This document shows positions 50,671 through 58,888 of a DNA stretch of 64,000 nucleotides, piece by piece. The notes below the pieces were generated by a model. It was not told the DNA's origin. It saw only the letters and a list, made by a program, of their open reading frames with translations, and did not search any database. The translations under genes and the position numbers were made by a program. The first letter of the stretch is position 1. The number at the start of each line of letters is the position of its first letter. This DNA is from Streptococcus mitis (GTDB lineage: Bacteria; Bacillota; Bacilli; Lactobacillales; Streptococcaceae): assembly GCA_001914195.1 (NCBI GenBank), contig MKYF01000018.1, positions 10,075 to 74,074 of the forward strand, written 5' to 3'.

Positions 50671-51246
50671 ATGAATGCTGAACAAGCTCTTGAATGGATG
50701 AAGCTTTTTAATGAAAAGATTCAAGAACAGAAAGATTATCTTAGTGAGCTAGACACTCCTATAGGTGATGGAGACCACGGTGGAAATATGGCGCGTGGAA
50801 TGGCTGCAGTTATGGAAAACTTAGAAGGCAAGAAATTTGAGACAAGTAGTGATGTTTTTAAACTTGTTTCAATGCAATTACTGAGTAAGGTAGGTGGTGC
50901 TTCTGGTCCCTTGTATGGCTCTGCTTTTATGGGAATGTCTAAGGCTGATTCTAATTCGAAAATAGAGGAAATCTTACAAAGTGGTTTGGATATGATTGTC
51001 AAACGTGGGAAAGCAGAAGTTGGAGAAAAGACAATGGTTGATGTTTGGACTCCTGTTATTGTTGCCTTGTCTGCTGGCCAATTGACTCAAGAGGTTATTG
51101 ATAAGGTAGTGAATGCTACCAAAGATTTACTTGCAACTAAAGGAAGAGCATCTTATGTAGGAGAACGTTCTCTTGAACATATTGACCCTGGTTCATTCTC
51201 ATCAGGATTACTCTTTACTGCTCTTTTAGAAACTGGGGTGGTTTAA
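50671..51246 (+). CDS. dhaL: dihydroxyacetone kinase ADP-binding subunit DhaL
   Basis: The protein is 191 residues, an eight-helix barrel. DTPIGDGDHGGNMARG binds Mg-ADP through its aspartates; GGASGPLYG and GDRS-like GERSLEHIDPGS follow. ADP stays bound as a phosphoryl cofactor recharged by DhaM. The dhaM ATG overlaps its stop. Confidence 0.96.
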   Translation: MNAEQALEWMKLFNEKIQEQKDYLSELDTPIGDGDHGGNMARGMAAVMENLEGKKFETSSDVFKLVSMQLLSKVGGASGPLYGSAFMGMSKADSNSKIEEILQSGLDMIVKRGKAEVGEKTMVDVWTPVIVALSAGQLTQEVIDKVVNATKDLLATKGRASYVGERSLEHIDPGSFSSGLLFTALLETGVV

Positions 51247-51620
51247 TGGGAAGTATTGGTCTTGTTATCGTTTCACATTCCAAACACATTGCACAAGGTC
51301 TTGTTGAACTGATTAGTGAAGTAGCTAAAGATGTCCCGATTACTTATGTAGGAGGAACCGAAGATGGAGGAATTGGAACAAGTTTTGATCAAGTAGATAG
51401 GGTTGTTTCCGAAAATCCAGCAGATACTTTATTAGCCTTTTTTGACCTAGGTTCTGCTAAAATGAACTTAGAAATGGTGGCTGATTTCAGTGATAAAAGT
51501 ATCATCATCAACAGGGTTCCAATTGTAGAAGGTGCCTATACTGCAGCTGCTCTTCTTCAGGCTGGTGCAGAACTGTCAGTTATTCAAACACAGTTGTTGG
51601 AGCTTGAAATCAATAAATAA
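51246..51620 (+). CDS. dhaM: DhaM, EIIA-Man-like phosphoryl donor
   Basis: The protein is 124 residues, the single-domain form seen in lactic acid bacteria, unlike the three-domain E. coli DhaM. Active His11 in IVSHSKHIAQG; GGTEDGGIGTSFDQV and FFDLGSAKMN are family motifs. It takes phosphate from HPr and rephosphorylates DhaL-ADP. Confidence 0.96.
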   Translation: MGSIGLVIVSHSKHIAQGLVELISEVAKDVPITYVGGTEDGGIGTSFDQVDRVVSENPADTLLAFFDLGSAKMNLEMVADFSDKSIIINRVPIVEGAYTAAALLQAGAELSVIQTQLLELEINK

Positions 51621-52134
51621 GGAATTTTACTATAACTCTTTTTATAGGTGGGCTATTGATTATCTCAACTATCAAATTTTAAGTAAATAATTTCAAAATC
51701 AGAAAGGGATTGCTTTATGCAGTTCCTTTTTAATGTAAAAGGAGTGGAATCATAGCGTTTCTAAATTGTTAATACTCTTCGAAAATCAAATTCAAACAAC
51801 GTCAACGTCGCCTTGCCGTACTCAAGTACAGCCTGCGGCTAGTTTCCTAGTTTGCTCTTTGATTTTCATTGAGTATAATAATTCAAAACTGATTGTGATG
51901 GGACTATTCTAGCTTTAGAATTCTTTAAAAATTAAAATTTAAGGCAATCAATTACTTAGAATAGTACGAAAACATTTAGTTTATAGGAATTCTAGGTCTA
52001 GAATTACATATATATTTATGAAGTTAGGGTGTTCGATAGTTAGGATTGTTCTATTCTGAAAGATTTGAGCTGTCAATTGTATAGGATAGTGTTTTACCAA
52101 TGAATTTTGAAAATTAGAGAGGATAAAAAGAATC
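51621..52134. other. gap between dhaM and the TetR-ABC locus
   Basis: No gene seen. It contains one BOX copy (51772-51877) and otherwise very AT-rich sequence with no strong hairpin or frame. Confidence 0.7.
51772..51877 (+). repeat. BOX element downstream of the dha locus
   Basis: 106 bp; same orientation as and almost identical to the copy at 47828-47935 (a few differences, for example CAAACAACG against CAAACTGCG). The two copies bracket dhaQ-dhaS-dhaKLM. Confidence 0.93.
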
Positions 52135-52163
52135 TTGACATTATTAGTTTCTTGCATTATAAT
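52135..52163 (+). promoter_or_regulatory. promoter of the TetR-family gene
   Basis: TTGACA at 52135-52140, 17 bp, TATAAT at 52158-52163: consensus in both hexamers. Confidence 0.93.
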
Positions 52164-52169
52164 GAGATT

Positions 52170-52186
52170 ACGTACCGTTAGTATGT
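52170..52186. promoter_or_regulatory. TetR operator, copy 1
   Basis: ACGTACCGTTAGTATGT, arms ACGTAC / GTATGT around five bases. It covers the predicted transcription start of the regulator gene, so autoregulation is likely. Confidence 0.8.
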
Positions 52187-52201
52187 TAGAAAGGAGTTAT
52201 A

Positions 52202-52837
52202 ATGGCAAGGAGTAGAAACTCACATGAAACTAGAAAAAAAATTTTAGAAGTTTCGAAAGATTTATTTTTAGAAAAAGGATTTGATAATACCTCAATACAA
52301 GATATAATCGATGGGTTAGGTGGGTTGACGAAAGGTGTTATTTATCATCATTTCGAGTCTAAAGATGAAATATTGCAATCAATCATTAGCGAAAATAATC
52401 ATGAAATTTTAAATTACAATTGGAGAGGAGATACTGCATTAGAAAAAATACAAAATTCTTTGATGGATGCGTTCTCTAATTTAGAACAACAAAGATTAGT
52501 ATACTCTGTCTCAATTATGCTAAGAAGTCCACGTTTGTTAGGAGAGCAGTATTTAAGTTTATTTTCTGATTTTTTACCAGGGATTAGAGAAAAAATTTTC
52601 GAAGGTGTTAAAGATAAATCAATTAAAACAGAATATCCTGAAGAGCTAGCTGATTTGATTGTTTTAACTTTGAATATTTGGATTGGATTCCAAATTTCTA
52701 TTTATTCAGTAGAAGAATTAAAGAGTAAAATGAAGTTCATTAAACTAACTTTTGAAGGTTTGGGAGTGCAGTTGATTACTGATGAAATGATGGAAGTAAT
52801 TTTCCAATTATTTGATCACTTAAAAGGTGTCAAATAA
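52202..52837 (+). CDS. TetR/AcrR family regulator
   Basis: The protein is 211 residues. HTH in FDNTSIQDIIDGLGGLTKGVIYHHFESKDEIL; the C-terminal ligand domain shows no specific family. AGAAAGGAG lies before the ATG. It precedes an ABC exporter locus and three copies of one palindrome surround it, so it very likely represses both itself and the transporter genes until a ligand arrives. Confidence 0.92.
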   Translation: MARSRNSHETRKKILEVSKDLFLEKGFDNTSIQDIIDGLGGLTKGVIYHHFESKDEILQSIISENNHEILNYNWRGDTALEKIQNSLMDAFSNLEQQRLVYSVSIMLRSPRLLGEQYLSLFSDFLPGIREKIFEGVKDKSIKTEYPEELADLIVLTLNIWIGFQISIYSVEELKSKMKFIKLTFEGLGVQLITDEMMEVIFQLFDHLKGVK

Positions 52838-52900
52838 ATTTTAAGTATTGATATTTTAAAAAATACCATACTCTAGATATGGTATTAAAAATTCTATTAT

Positions 52901-52917
52901 ACATACCTTTAGTATGT
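52901..52917. promoter_or_regulatory. TetR operator, copy 2
   Basis: ACATACCTTTAGTATGT, perfect ACATAC / GTATGT arms with five-base centre. Confidence 0.82.
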
Positions 52918-52934
52918 TTGTTTTTTGAATTTTA

Positions 52935-52951
52935 ACATACCATAAGTATGT
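52935..52951. promoter_or_regulatory. TetR operator, copy 3
   Basis: ACATACCATAAGTATGT, perfect arms; it starts 34 bp after copy 2 and lies in the leader or promoter of the ABC genes. Confidence 0.82.
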
Positions 52952-53007
52952 AAGGTTCTTTTTGAATAGTGTAATTAACATTAACAAAATTTTTGGAGGA
53001 TAAATCT

Positions 53008-53748
53008 ATGTTGTCGCTTATTAAAATTGAATTAAATAAAGTTTCAAAATCAAAATTATTTTTTGCTTGGTTGGGTACTATATTGATAATATTAGGTATT
53101 ACAGGAATCATAATCATGGGGTTAGGTACTGATAATAAACTAGGAGAGTTTGTTGGACAGAGTGCCAATAATATTAAAATTACTGATAAATGGGGAAGTT
53201 GGGCAATTGCAACATCATTGTTTGCATCTTTATTTACCAAAGCAGCATTTTTGATTTTTGAAGCTTATTTATTGTCTACGATTATTATTGATGAATTTAA
53301 ACGAAGAACAATTTTTCAGCTGTTTTCCTACCCTGTTTCTAAAATAAAGTTACTATGGGGAAAAGTGCTTACAGTAATTCTGATATCATTTATTGCTCAT
53401 TTTACTGCACATTTAGTTATTCAATTATTAATTAAATTAGTAGCAGTTTTAACTGAATCAAATTATATCCCAGTAGCTAATCAAATGATTAACTTAGCTG
53501 GAATTACGGTTGGAACAGTATTAATCGGAATACTACCTTTTGTTTTAGGTATGATTAGGCATTCAATAGCTATAACAATGCTTACAGGACTTGGTTTAGC
53601 AGCATTACTTTCAAATGTAAGTCCAGGAAGTTTATCTAATAATATTGCTGATAACTTATTCTTTTTGATATTTGCAAGTTTCATAAGTTTAATGATTACT
53701 TCATTTTCAATTTATACTATTTCAAGACAAGATATTAATATCAAGTAG
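53008..53748 (+). CDS. ABC-2 type transporter permease
   Basis: 246 residues from MLSLIKIELNKVSKSKLFF; GGAGG seven bases ahead selects this start. Six hydrophobic segments with the cytosolic start typical of ABC-2 permeases of the bacitracin/lantibiotic-immunity type. Pairs with the ATPase encoded from 53883. Substrate unknown. Confidence 0.85.
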   Translation: MLSLIKIELNKVSKSKLFFAWLGTILIILGITGIIIMGLGTDNKLGEFVGQSANNIKITDKWGSWAIATSLFASLFTKAAFLIFEAYLLSTIIIDEFKRRTIFQLFSYPVSKIKLLWGKVLTVILISFIAHFTAHLVIQLLIKLVAVLTESNYIPVANQMINLAGITVGTVLIGILPFVLGMIRHSIAITMLTGLGLAALLSNVSPGSLSNNIADNLFFLIFASFISLMITSFSIYTISRQDINIK

Positions 53749-53882
53749 TATAGCTGAATTTAATGGAAGTAAAATGATAATTCTTTAATGATTACTTTAA
53801 AAGAAGAGCTGGATAAATTGGTATTTATGCTCCTGAAGAAAAATCCTTGCATTTAAAGCTAGATATAGAAAGAGAGATAGAA

Positions 53883-54602
53883 ATGAGAAATATTGTTGAA
53901 ATAAAAGAAGTTTTTAAAACAATTGATAAAGAAGAAATTTTAAGTGGTATTAACTTACAAATTTCTGAAGGAGAAATCTATGGATTTTTAGGACCAAATG
54001 GCGCAGGGAAAACAACTTTAATGAAATGCATGTTATCCTTATCAACTGTTACATCTGGTAGTATTGAAATCTTTGGGAAAAATCTACAAGAACACAGAGA
54101 AGAAATCCTAAGTCAGGTTGGAAGCGTTATTGAAACACCAATTTTTTATGATAATTGCACTGCAAAAGAAATTTTAGAAATTCACGCTCAGTATATGGGG
54201 AAAAATATTATTGAATCAGATATAATAAGAGCCTTAAGAATGGTCGGATTAAAGAATACGACTAAAAAAGTAAAAGAGTTTTCGTTAGGAATGAGGCAAA
54301 GGCTTGGTTTAGCTCGTGCCTTTCTAACAAAACCTAAATTGTTAATTTTAGATGAGCCAATCAATGGTTTAGATCCAATAGGAATTCAAGAAATTCGAAA
54401 TCTTTTGTTGTCTCTTTCTAAGGAGCATGGAATTACAATACTAATATCGAGTCATATATTATCGGAAATTTCACAGATAGCAGATAAGATTGGTGTTATC
54501 AAAAATGGAGAAATGCTAGAACAGGTCTCTATGAAAGAGCTTAGGAGAGAGAATATTGACTTAGAAGAATATTTTATGTCACATTTTCTAAATGAAATTT
54601 AA
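53883..54602 (+). CDS. ABC transporter ATP-binding protein
   Basis: 239 residues from MRNIVEIKEVFKT; an earlier in-frame start at 53847 lacks a ribosome-binding site. Walker A GPNGAGKTTLMK, signature FSLGMRQRLGLA, Walker B LLILDEPINGLDP, H-loop ISSHIL. CcmA/BcrA-type ATPase that energises the preceding permease. GC-poor codon use like its neighbours. Confidence 0.93.
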   Translation: MRNIVEIKEVFKTIDKEEILSGINLQISEGEIYGFLGPNGAGKTTLMKCMLSLSTVTSGSIEIFGKNLQEHREEILSQVGSVIETPIFYDNCTAKEILEIHAQYMGKNIIESDIIRALRMVGLKNTTKKVKEFSLGMRQRLGLARAFLTKPKLLILDEPINGLDPIGIQEIRNLLLSLSKEHGITILISSHILSEISQIADKIGVIKNGEMLEQVSMKELRRENIDLEEYFMSHFLNEI

Positions 54603-54623
54603 GAATTATGAGGTAGATTAGGA

Positions 54624-56306
54624 ATGAAACAATTGACAAAGTACCATAAGAAGTCTTTTTATACTTTCATGATTTTTAATATACTAGTTCCTTTAACTAA
54701 TATTGCTTTTGCTTATTCTATTAAAATTATAATTGATAGTGGAATGTCCCAAAATAGGGAAGCTCTAACCCAAGCGATACTAATAGGCGCTATCGTAATA
54801 TTTATCTATGCCAGTCTTAATTTTATATCCCTTCGATTAAGAAATAAACTTGTTAGGCAGATTATGTCAAGATACAAAAATAAGGTGTTTAAATCTATTT
54901 TAGATAGGGATTATAGAGAATTTTCTAAGGAAAAATCAGGGAAATTTATTTCAATATTAACTGAGAACATGAAGAAAATTGAGCAGGATTATTTGCACCA
55001 GTATTTTAATATTTCAAAAAATATTTCCTTAATGATTTTCTCACTAGTAGCCATGTTTACAGGTAATTGGTTTTTGACCTTATTAGTTATCATTGCTAGC
55101 ATGATTCCTATGATGATTTCAGGATTTATTGGACAAAAATCAGCCTCTCTACAAAATAGTTCTATGATAGCCGATCAGAAATATTTAGCTAAGGTTAAAG
55201 ATATTTTAGCAGGGTTTCTAGTTATAAAGAGTTTTAATGTGAAAGAGGCTATCCGTCAAGATTACAAAAACGAAAGCGAAAAATTGGATGAGATATATTT
55301 CATCAAAGGGAAATTTGATATTTTAGCTAATGTTATTTCTCAACTTTCAGGGATGATTGTTTTTTTAGTAGCTTTTGGTGGAGGAATGTATCTGGTCTTC
55401 GGTGGGCATACCACAATTGGGAGTGTTACAGCTATTGTTCAACTAGTCAATTTTGTAGTAATGCCACTAAATGAAATTGGTATGGGAATGAGTAAATTCC
55501 GTGAAGGTCAGGCAACACTAGATGCATTTGATGTAAAAGATGTAACAGAACTTCAGACTGGTGAAACGAAAGAATATTTCGATGATGTTATTTCTTTTTC
55601 AAATATAGACTTTTCTTACCCTAATGCTGAGGAAAAGATTTTTAATAATTTATCTTTGCAGATCAAAAAGGGGGAAAAAATTGCAATAGTAGGTATGTCA
55701 GGCAGTGGAAAATCAACTTTACTCAATCTATTACTGCGTTTCTATGATGTAACAAGTGGGTATATCTCAATTGATAATCAAGATTTGCAAGCTATTTCAG
55801 CAGAGATCCTTTATAACTTAATGACTATTGTTCAGCAAGATGTTTATATCTTTGATGATACTTTAAAAGCAAATATTACCCTTAGTCAATCCTTTACTGA
55901 AGATGATATAAAAAAAGCTGTACAGCAGTCTGGTTTAGAAAGTTATATTTTAGAAAATGAATTAGGTCTACAAACTTTATGTGGCGAGAATGGATCAAAT
56001 CTATCTGGGGGAGAAAGACAGAGACTTAGTATTGCGCGTGCTTTAATTCGAAAAACACCAATCTTATTATTAGATGAGGCTACCTCGTCTTTAGATAATA
56101 AAGTTACTACTGAAATTGAAAATTCAATTTTAGAAATTCAAGATTTGACGGTTCTTGTTGTTACGCATAAATTAAATAAGAGCATGTTGAAAAAATATAA
56201 TAGAATTCTTTTTATGAAAAATGGAGTTATTGTTGAAGATGGTTCTTTTGATAACTTGATGGATAGGAAAGGTGAATTTTATAAATTAGTTGAGTTGAGT
56301 GTGTAA
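54624..56306 (+). CDS. ABC exporter half-transporter (membrane + ATPase)
   Basis: The protein is 560 residues. Six membrane helices (about 15-290) are fused to an ATPase with Walker A GMSGSGKST, signature LSGGERQRLSIA and Walker B LLLDEATSSLD. MsbA/MdlB-like exporters of this kind move peptides, lipids or drugs and usually dimerise; a single copy here suggests a homodimer. It ends the TetR-ABC operon apart from a possible small membrane protein. Confidence 0.93.
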   Translation: MKQLTKYHKKSFYTFMIFNILVPLTNIAFAYSIKIIIDSGMSQNREALTQAILIGAIVIFIYASLNFISLRLRNKLVRQIMSRYKNKVFKSILDRDYREFSKEKSGKFISILTENMKKIEQDYLHQYFNISKNISLMIFSLVAMFTGNWFLTLLVIIASMIPMMISGFIGQKSASLQNSSMIADQKYLAKVKDILAGFLVIKSFNVKEAIRQDYKNESEKLDEIYFIKGKFDILANVISQLSGMIVFLVAFGGGMYLVFGGHTTIGSVTAIVQLVNFVVMPLNEIGMGMSKFREGQATLDAFDVKDVTELQTGETKEYFDDVISFSNIDFSYPNAEEKIFNNLSLQIKKGEKIAIVGMSGSGKSTLLNLLLRFYDVTSGYISIDNQDLQAISAEILYNLMTIVQQDVYIFDDTLKANITLSQSFTEDDIKKAVQQSGLESYILENELGLQTLCGENGSNLSGGERQRLSIARALIRKTPILLLDEATSSLDNKVTTEIENSILEIQDLTVLVVTHKLNKSMLKKYNRILFMKNGVIVEDGSFDNLMDRKGEFYKLVELSV

Positions 56307-56662
56307 TGCTACCACAATAAAAAGAGGATGAAAATCTTTAATCTCAAGTTGTTTTTCAATAATATTATGATTATGGTTGTATAAACAAAGGGAATTTGAG
56401 AATTAAACAGTGACTAAAAAAGAAGGCTAAATAATATTAATCTGTAAAATACAACTCATCGAATATGATTAAATGGTAAATATCAATTAAATTGAAAATT
56501 TTATAGTGTTATAATATAATTAAACCATAAGAGCAAGAAGGTTGTGATTGAAAAATAATCTTAGTATAGCTTATCTCTGACAAATATTTAGATTTTAGAG
56601 CTGTTTAATTTTAAGCAGTCATTATTTTTAAACGTTAGGGGCTTCAAAGGAGAATATTTAAA
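56307..56662. other. AT-rich gap after the ABC locus
   Basis: No convincing gene, terminator or repeat. TATAAT-like sequences occur (for example near 56512), and AAAGGAG at 56647-56653 belongs to the next small gene. Confidence 0.6.
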
Positions 56663-56875
56663 ATGAAACATTTTTTTGCAGGAATTGGTGAGATAAGATT
56701 TAGTAGTTATCTATTGTCTCTATGTGTAGGACTAGCCCCTCTTTTTCATATCTATGTAATAGGCTCTGAAATGAATTTTGTGAAAATAGTGTTATCTATT
56801 TCGGGAGTCATATTTGTAGGTATTTTAACTATTGCTCGAATTTATAGAAGATTTTTCTATAATTCACTAGAATAG
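56663..56875 (+). CDS. small two-helix membrane protein
   Basis: The protein is 70 residues with two hydrophobic segments (SYLLSLCVGLAPLFHIYVIG and IVLSISGVIFVGILTIARI) and a basic C-terminal end. AAAGGAG nine bases ahead supports translation. No family recognised. It could be an accessory or immunity-type partner of the adjacent ABC locus, but nothing shows that directly. Confidence 0.6.
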   Translation: MKHFFAGIGEIRFSSYLLSLCVGLAPLFHIYVIGSEMNFVKIVLSISGVIFVGILTIARIYRRFFYNSLE

Positions 56876-56994
56876 TATGGGTTAGTTAATCCATTAGAAC
56901 TATTATTCTTTGTGGTACTATATTACTTTTAAGTTTTTACATTAAACAACCGAATGAAGTGAAACTTGTTTATCTTAGAAAGGAAAACCTCAAA

Positions 56995-57687
56995 TTGTCC
57001 TACAAATTTCTACTCTTTGATCTCGACCACACTCTTCTTGATTTTGATGCTGCTGAGGATGTGGCTTTAACGCAACTTCTAAAAGAAGAAGGGGTTGCAG
57101 ATATTCAGGCTTATAAAGACTATTACGTTCCTATGAACAAGGCTCTATGGAAGGACTTGGAGCAAAAGAAAATCAGTAAACAAGACTTGGTTAACACGCG
57201 CTTTTCTCGTTTATTTGCTCATTTTGGACTGGAGAAAGATGGTACGTTACTTTCTCAGCGTTACCAATTTTATCTCGCTCAGCAGGGGCAAACTCTTTCG
57301 GGAGCTCATGAACTCTTGGATATCCTCATCGAGCGAGATTATGACTTGTATGCTGCGACAAATGGCATTACTGCTATCCAGACAGGGCGTTTGGCTCAAT
57401 CTGGTCTAGCACCTTATTTCAATCAATTCTTTATCTCAGAACAGTTGCAAACACAAAAGCCGGATGCTCTCTTTTATGAAAAAATTGGTCAGCAGATTGA
57501 AGGTTTTAGCAAAGAAAAGACGCTGATGATTGGAGATTCCCTAACCGCCGACATCCAAGGTGGCAATAATGCGGGGATTGACACTATTTGGTACAATCCT
57601 CATCACCTCGAAAATCCCACACAAGCCCAGCCAACCTACGAAGTCCATTCTTACCAAGACTTGCTGGATTGTTTAGATAAACTGTAA
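56995..57687 (+). CDS. HAD-superfamily phosphatase, YjjG type
   Basis: 230 residues from a TTG at 56995, chosen because AGAAAGGA lies upstream and the protein then begins directly before YKFLLFDLDHTLLDF, the motif I aspartates. The TNGI motif II and GDSLTADIQGG motif IV follow. YjjG-like enzymes dephosphorylate (deoxy)nucleoside monophosphates, including non-canonical ones, as house-cleaning 5'-nucleotidases, which fits the neighbouring ung and mutX. Confidence 0.87.
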   Translation: MSYKFLLFDLDHTLLDFDAAEDVALTQLLKEEGVADIQAYKDYYVPMNKALWKDLEQKKISKQDLVNTRFSRLFAHFGLEKDGTLLSQRYQFYLAQQGQTLSGAHELLDILIERDYDLYAATNGITAIQTGRLAQSGLAPYFNQFFISEQLQTQKPDALFYEKIGQQIEGFSKEKTLMIGDSLTADIQGGNNAGIDTIWYNPHHLENPTQAQPTYEVHSYQDLLDCLDKL

Positions 57688-57712
57688 AAAGTGGTTTAGA
57701 TAGCCACTTTTT
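57686..57712 (+). terminator. terminator of the HAD gene
   Basis: AAAAAGTGG-N9-CCACTTTTT; starts inside the stop codon region. Confidence 0.9.
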
Positions 57713-57714
57713 GC

Positions 57715-57720
57715 TATAAT
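57715..57720 (+). promoter_or_regulatory. -10 box of the ung operon
   Basis: TATAAT immediately after the terminator; TGGTTT or TTTAGA upstream is a poor -35. It drives ung-mutX-pyrC and probably the MATE gene. Confidence 0.6.
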
Positions 57721-57748
57721 AGAGGCAGTAAAAACAAAGGAGTCGGCT

Positions 57749-58402
57749 ATGGAACACTCGTCTTGGCATGCTTTGATTAAGGAGCAATTACCTGAAGGTT
57801 ATTTCGGGAAAATCAATCAGTTTATGGAGCGGGTTTATGCTCAGGGGACTGTTTATCCGCCAAAGGAAAAGGTTTTTCAGGCTCTAGTGTCAACACCGTT
57901 AGAAGAGGTTAAGATGGTGATTCTAGGGCAAGATCCCTATCACGGTCCAGGTCAAGCGCAGGGTTTGAGTTTTTCTGTACCTGATTCTATTCCAGCTCCG
58001 CCATCCTTGCAAAATATCTTGAAAGAATTATCAGATGATATCGGCGTTAAGAAATCCCATGATTTAACGTCTTGGGCTGAGCAAGGAGTCTTGCTTCTTA
58101 ATGCTTGTTTGACGGTTCCTGCTGGACAGGCCAATGGTCATGCTGGTCAGATATGGGAGCCTTTTACGGATGCTGTGATTCAGGTGGTCAATCATCTAGA
58201 TAGACCAGTCGTTTTTGTACTCTGGGGAGCCTATGCACGTAAGAAGAAGGTCTTGGTTACCAATCCTCACCATCTGATTATCGAATCAGCCCATCCCAGT
58301 CCGTTATCTGTTTACAGAGGATTTTGGGGTTCTAAGCCTTTTTCTAAGGCCAATGAATTCTTAAAAGAGACAGGACAAGAGCCAATCGATTGGCTTAGAT
58401 AA
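57749..58402 (+). CDS. ung: uracil-DNA glycosylase
   Basis: Family 1 UDG that removes uracil from DNA. The protein is 217 residues. GQDPYHGPGQAQGL holds the catalytic Asp and the water-activating loop, HPSPLS the second motif with His. mutX follows 9 bp later, giving a DNA-precursor and base-damage repair pair. Confidence 0.98.
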   Translation: MEHSSWHALIKEQLPEGYFGKINQFMERVYAQGTVYPPKEKVFQALVSTPLEEVKMVILGQDPYHGPGQAQGLSFSVPDSIPAPPSLQNILKELSDDIGVKKSHDLTSWAEQGVLLLNACLTVPAGQANGHAGQIWEPFTDAVIQVVNHLDRPVVFVLWGAYARKKKVLVTNPHHLIIESAHPSPLSVYRGFWGSKPFSKANEFLKETGQEPIDWLR

Positions 58403-58411
58403 GGAGAAAAT

Positions 58412-58876
58412 ATGCCTCAGTTAGCGACGATTTGCTACATTGATAACGGAAAAGAACTGCTCATGCTCCACCGTAATAAGAAGCCAAATGATGTCCATGA
58501 AGGGAAATGGATTGGTGTAGGTGGTAAGCTGGAGCGTGGTGAGACTCCACAGGAATGCGCAGCGCGTGAAATCCTTGAGGAAACAGGGCTCAAAGCCAAG
58601 CCAGTTCTAAAAGGTGTTATCACTTTTCCCGAATTTACGCCAGATTTAGACTGGTACACCTACGTTTTTAAGGTGACAGAGTTTGAGGGTGAATTGATTG
58701 ACTGCAACGAGGGGACGCTAGAATGGGTTCCCTATGACGAGGTTTTGAGCAAGCCTACTTGGGAAGGTGACCATACCTTTGTTGAGTGGCTTTTAGAGGA
58801 TAAACCCTTCTTTTCAGCCAAGTTTGTTTATGATGGGGATAAATTGTTGGATACCCAAGTTGATTTCTATGAATAA
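58412..58876 (+). CDS. mutX: 8-oxo-dGTP diphosphatase (Nudix)
   Basis: The protein is 154 residues. The Nudix box is GGKLERGETPQECAAREILEETG. MutX is the streptococcal MutT homolog that sanitises oxidised dGTP; other NTPs are possible substrates. It lies between ung and pyrC with short gaps. Confidence 0.92.
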   Translation: MPQLATICYIDNGKELLMLHRNKKPNDVHEGKWIGVGGKLERGETPQECAAREILEETGLKAKPVLKGVITFPEFTPDLDWYTYVFKVTEFEGELIDCNEGTLEWVPYDEVLSKPTWEGDHTFVEWLLEDKPFFSAKFVYDGDKLLDTQVDFYE

Positions 58877-58888
58877 AGGAGAAAGCAG

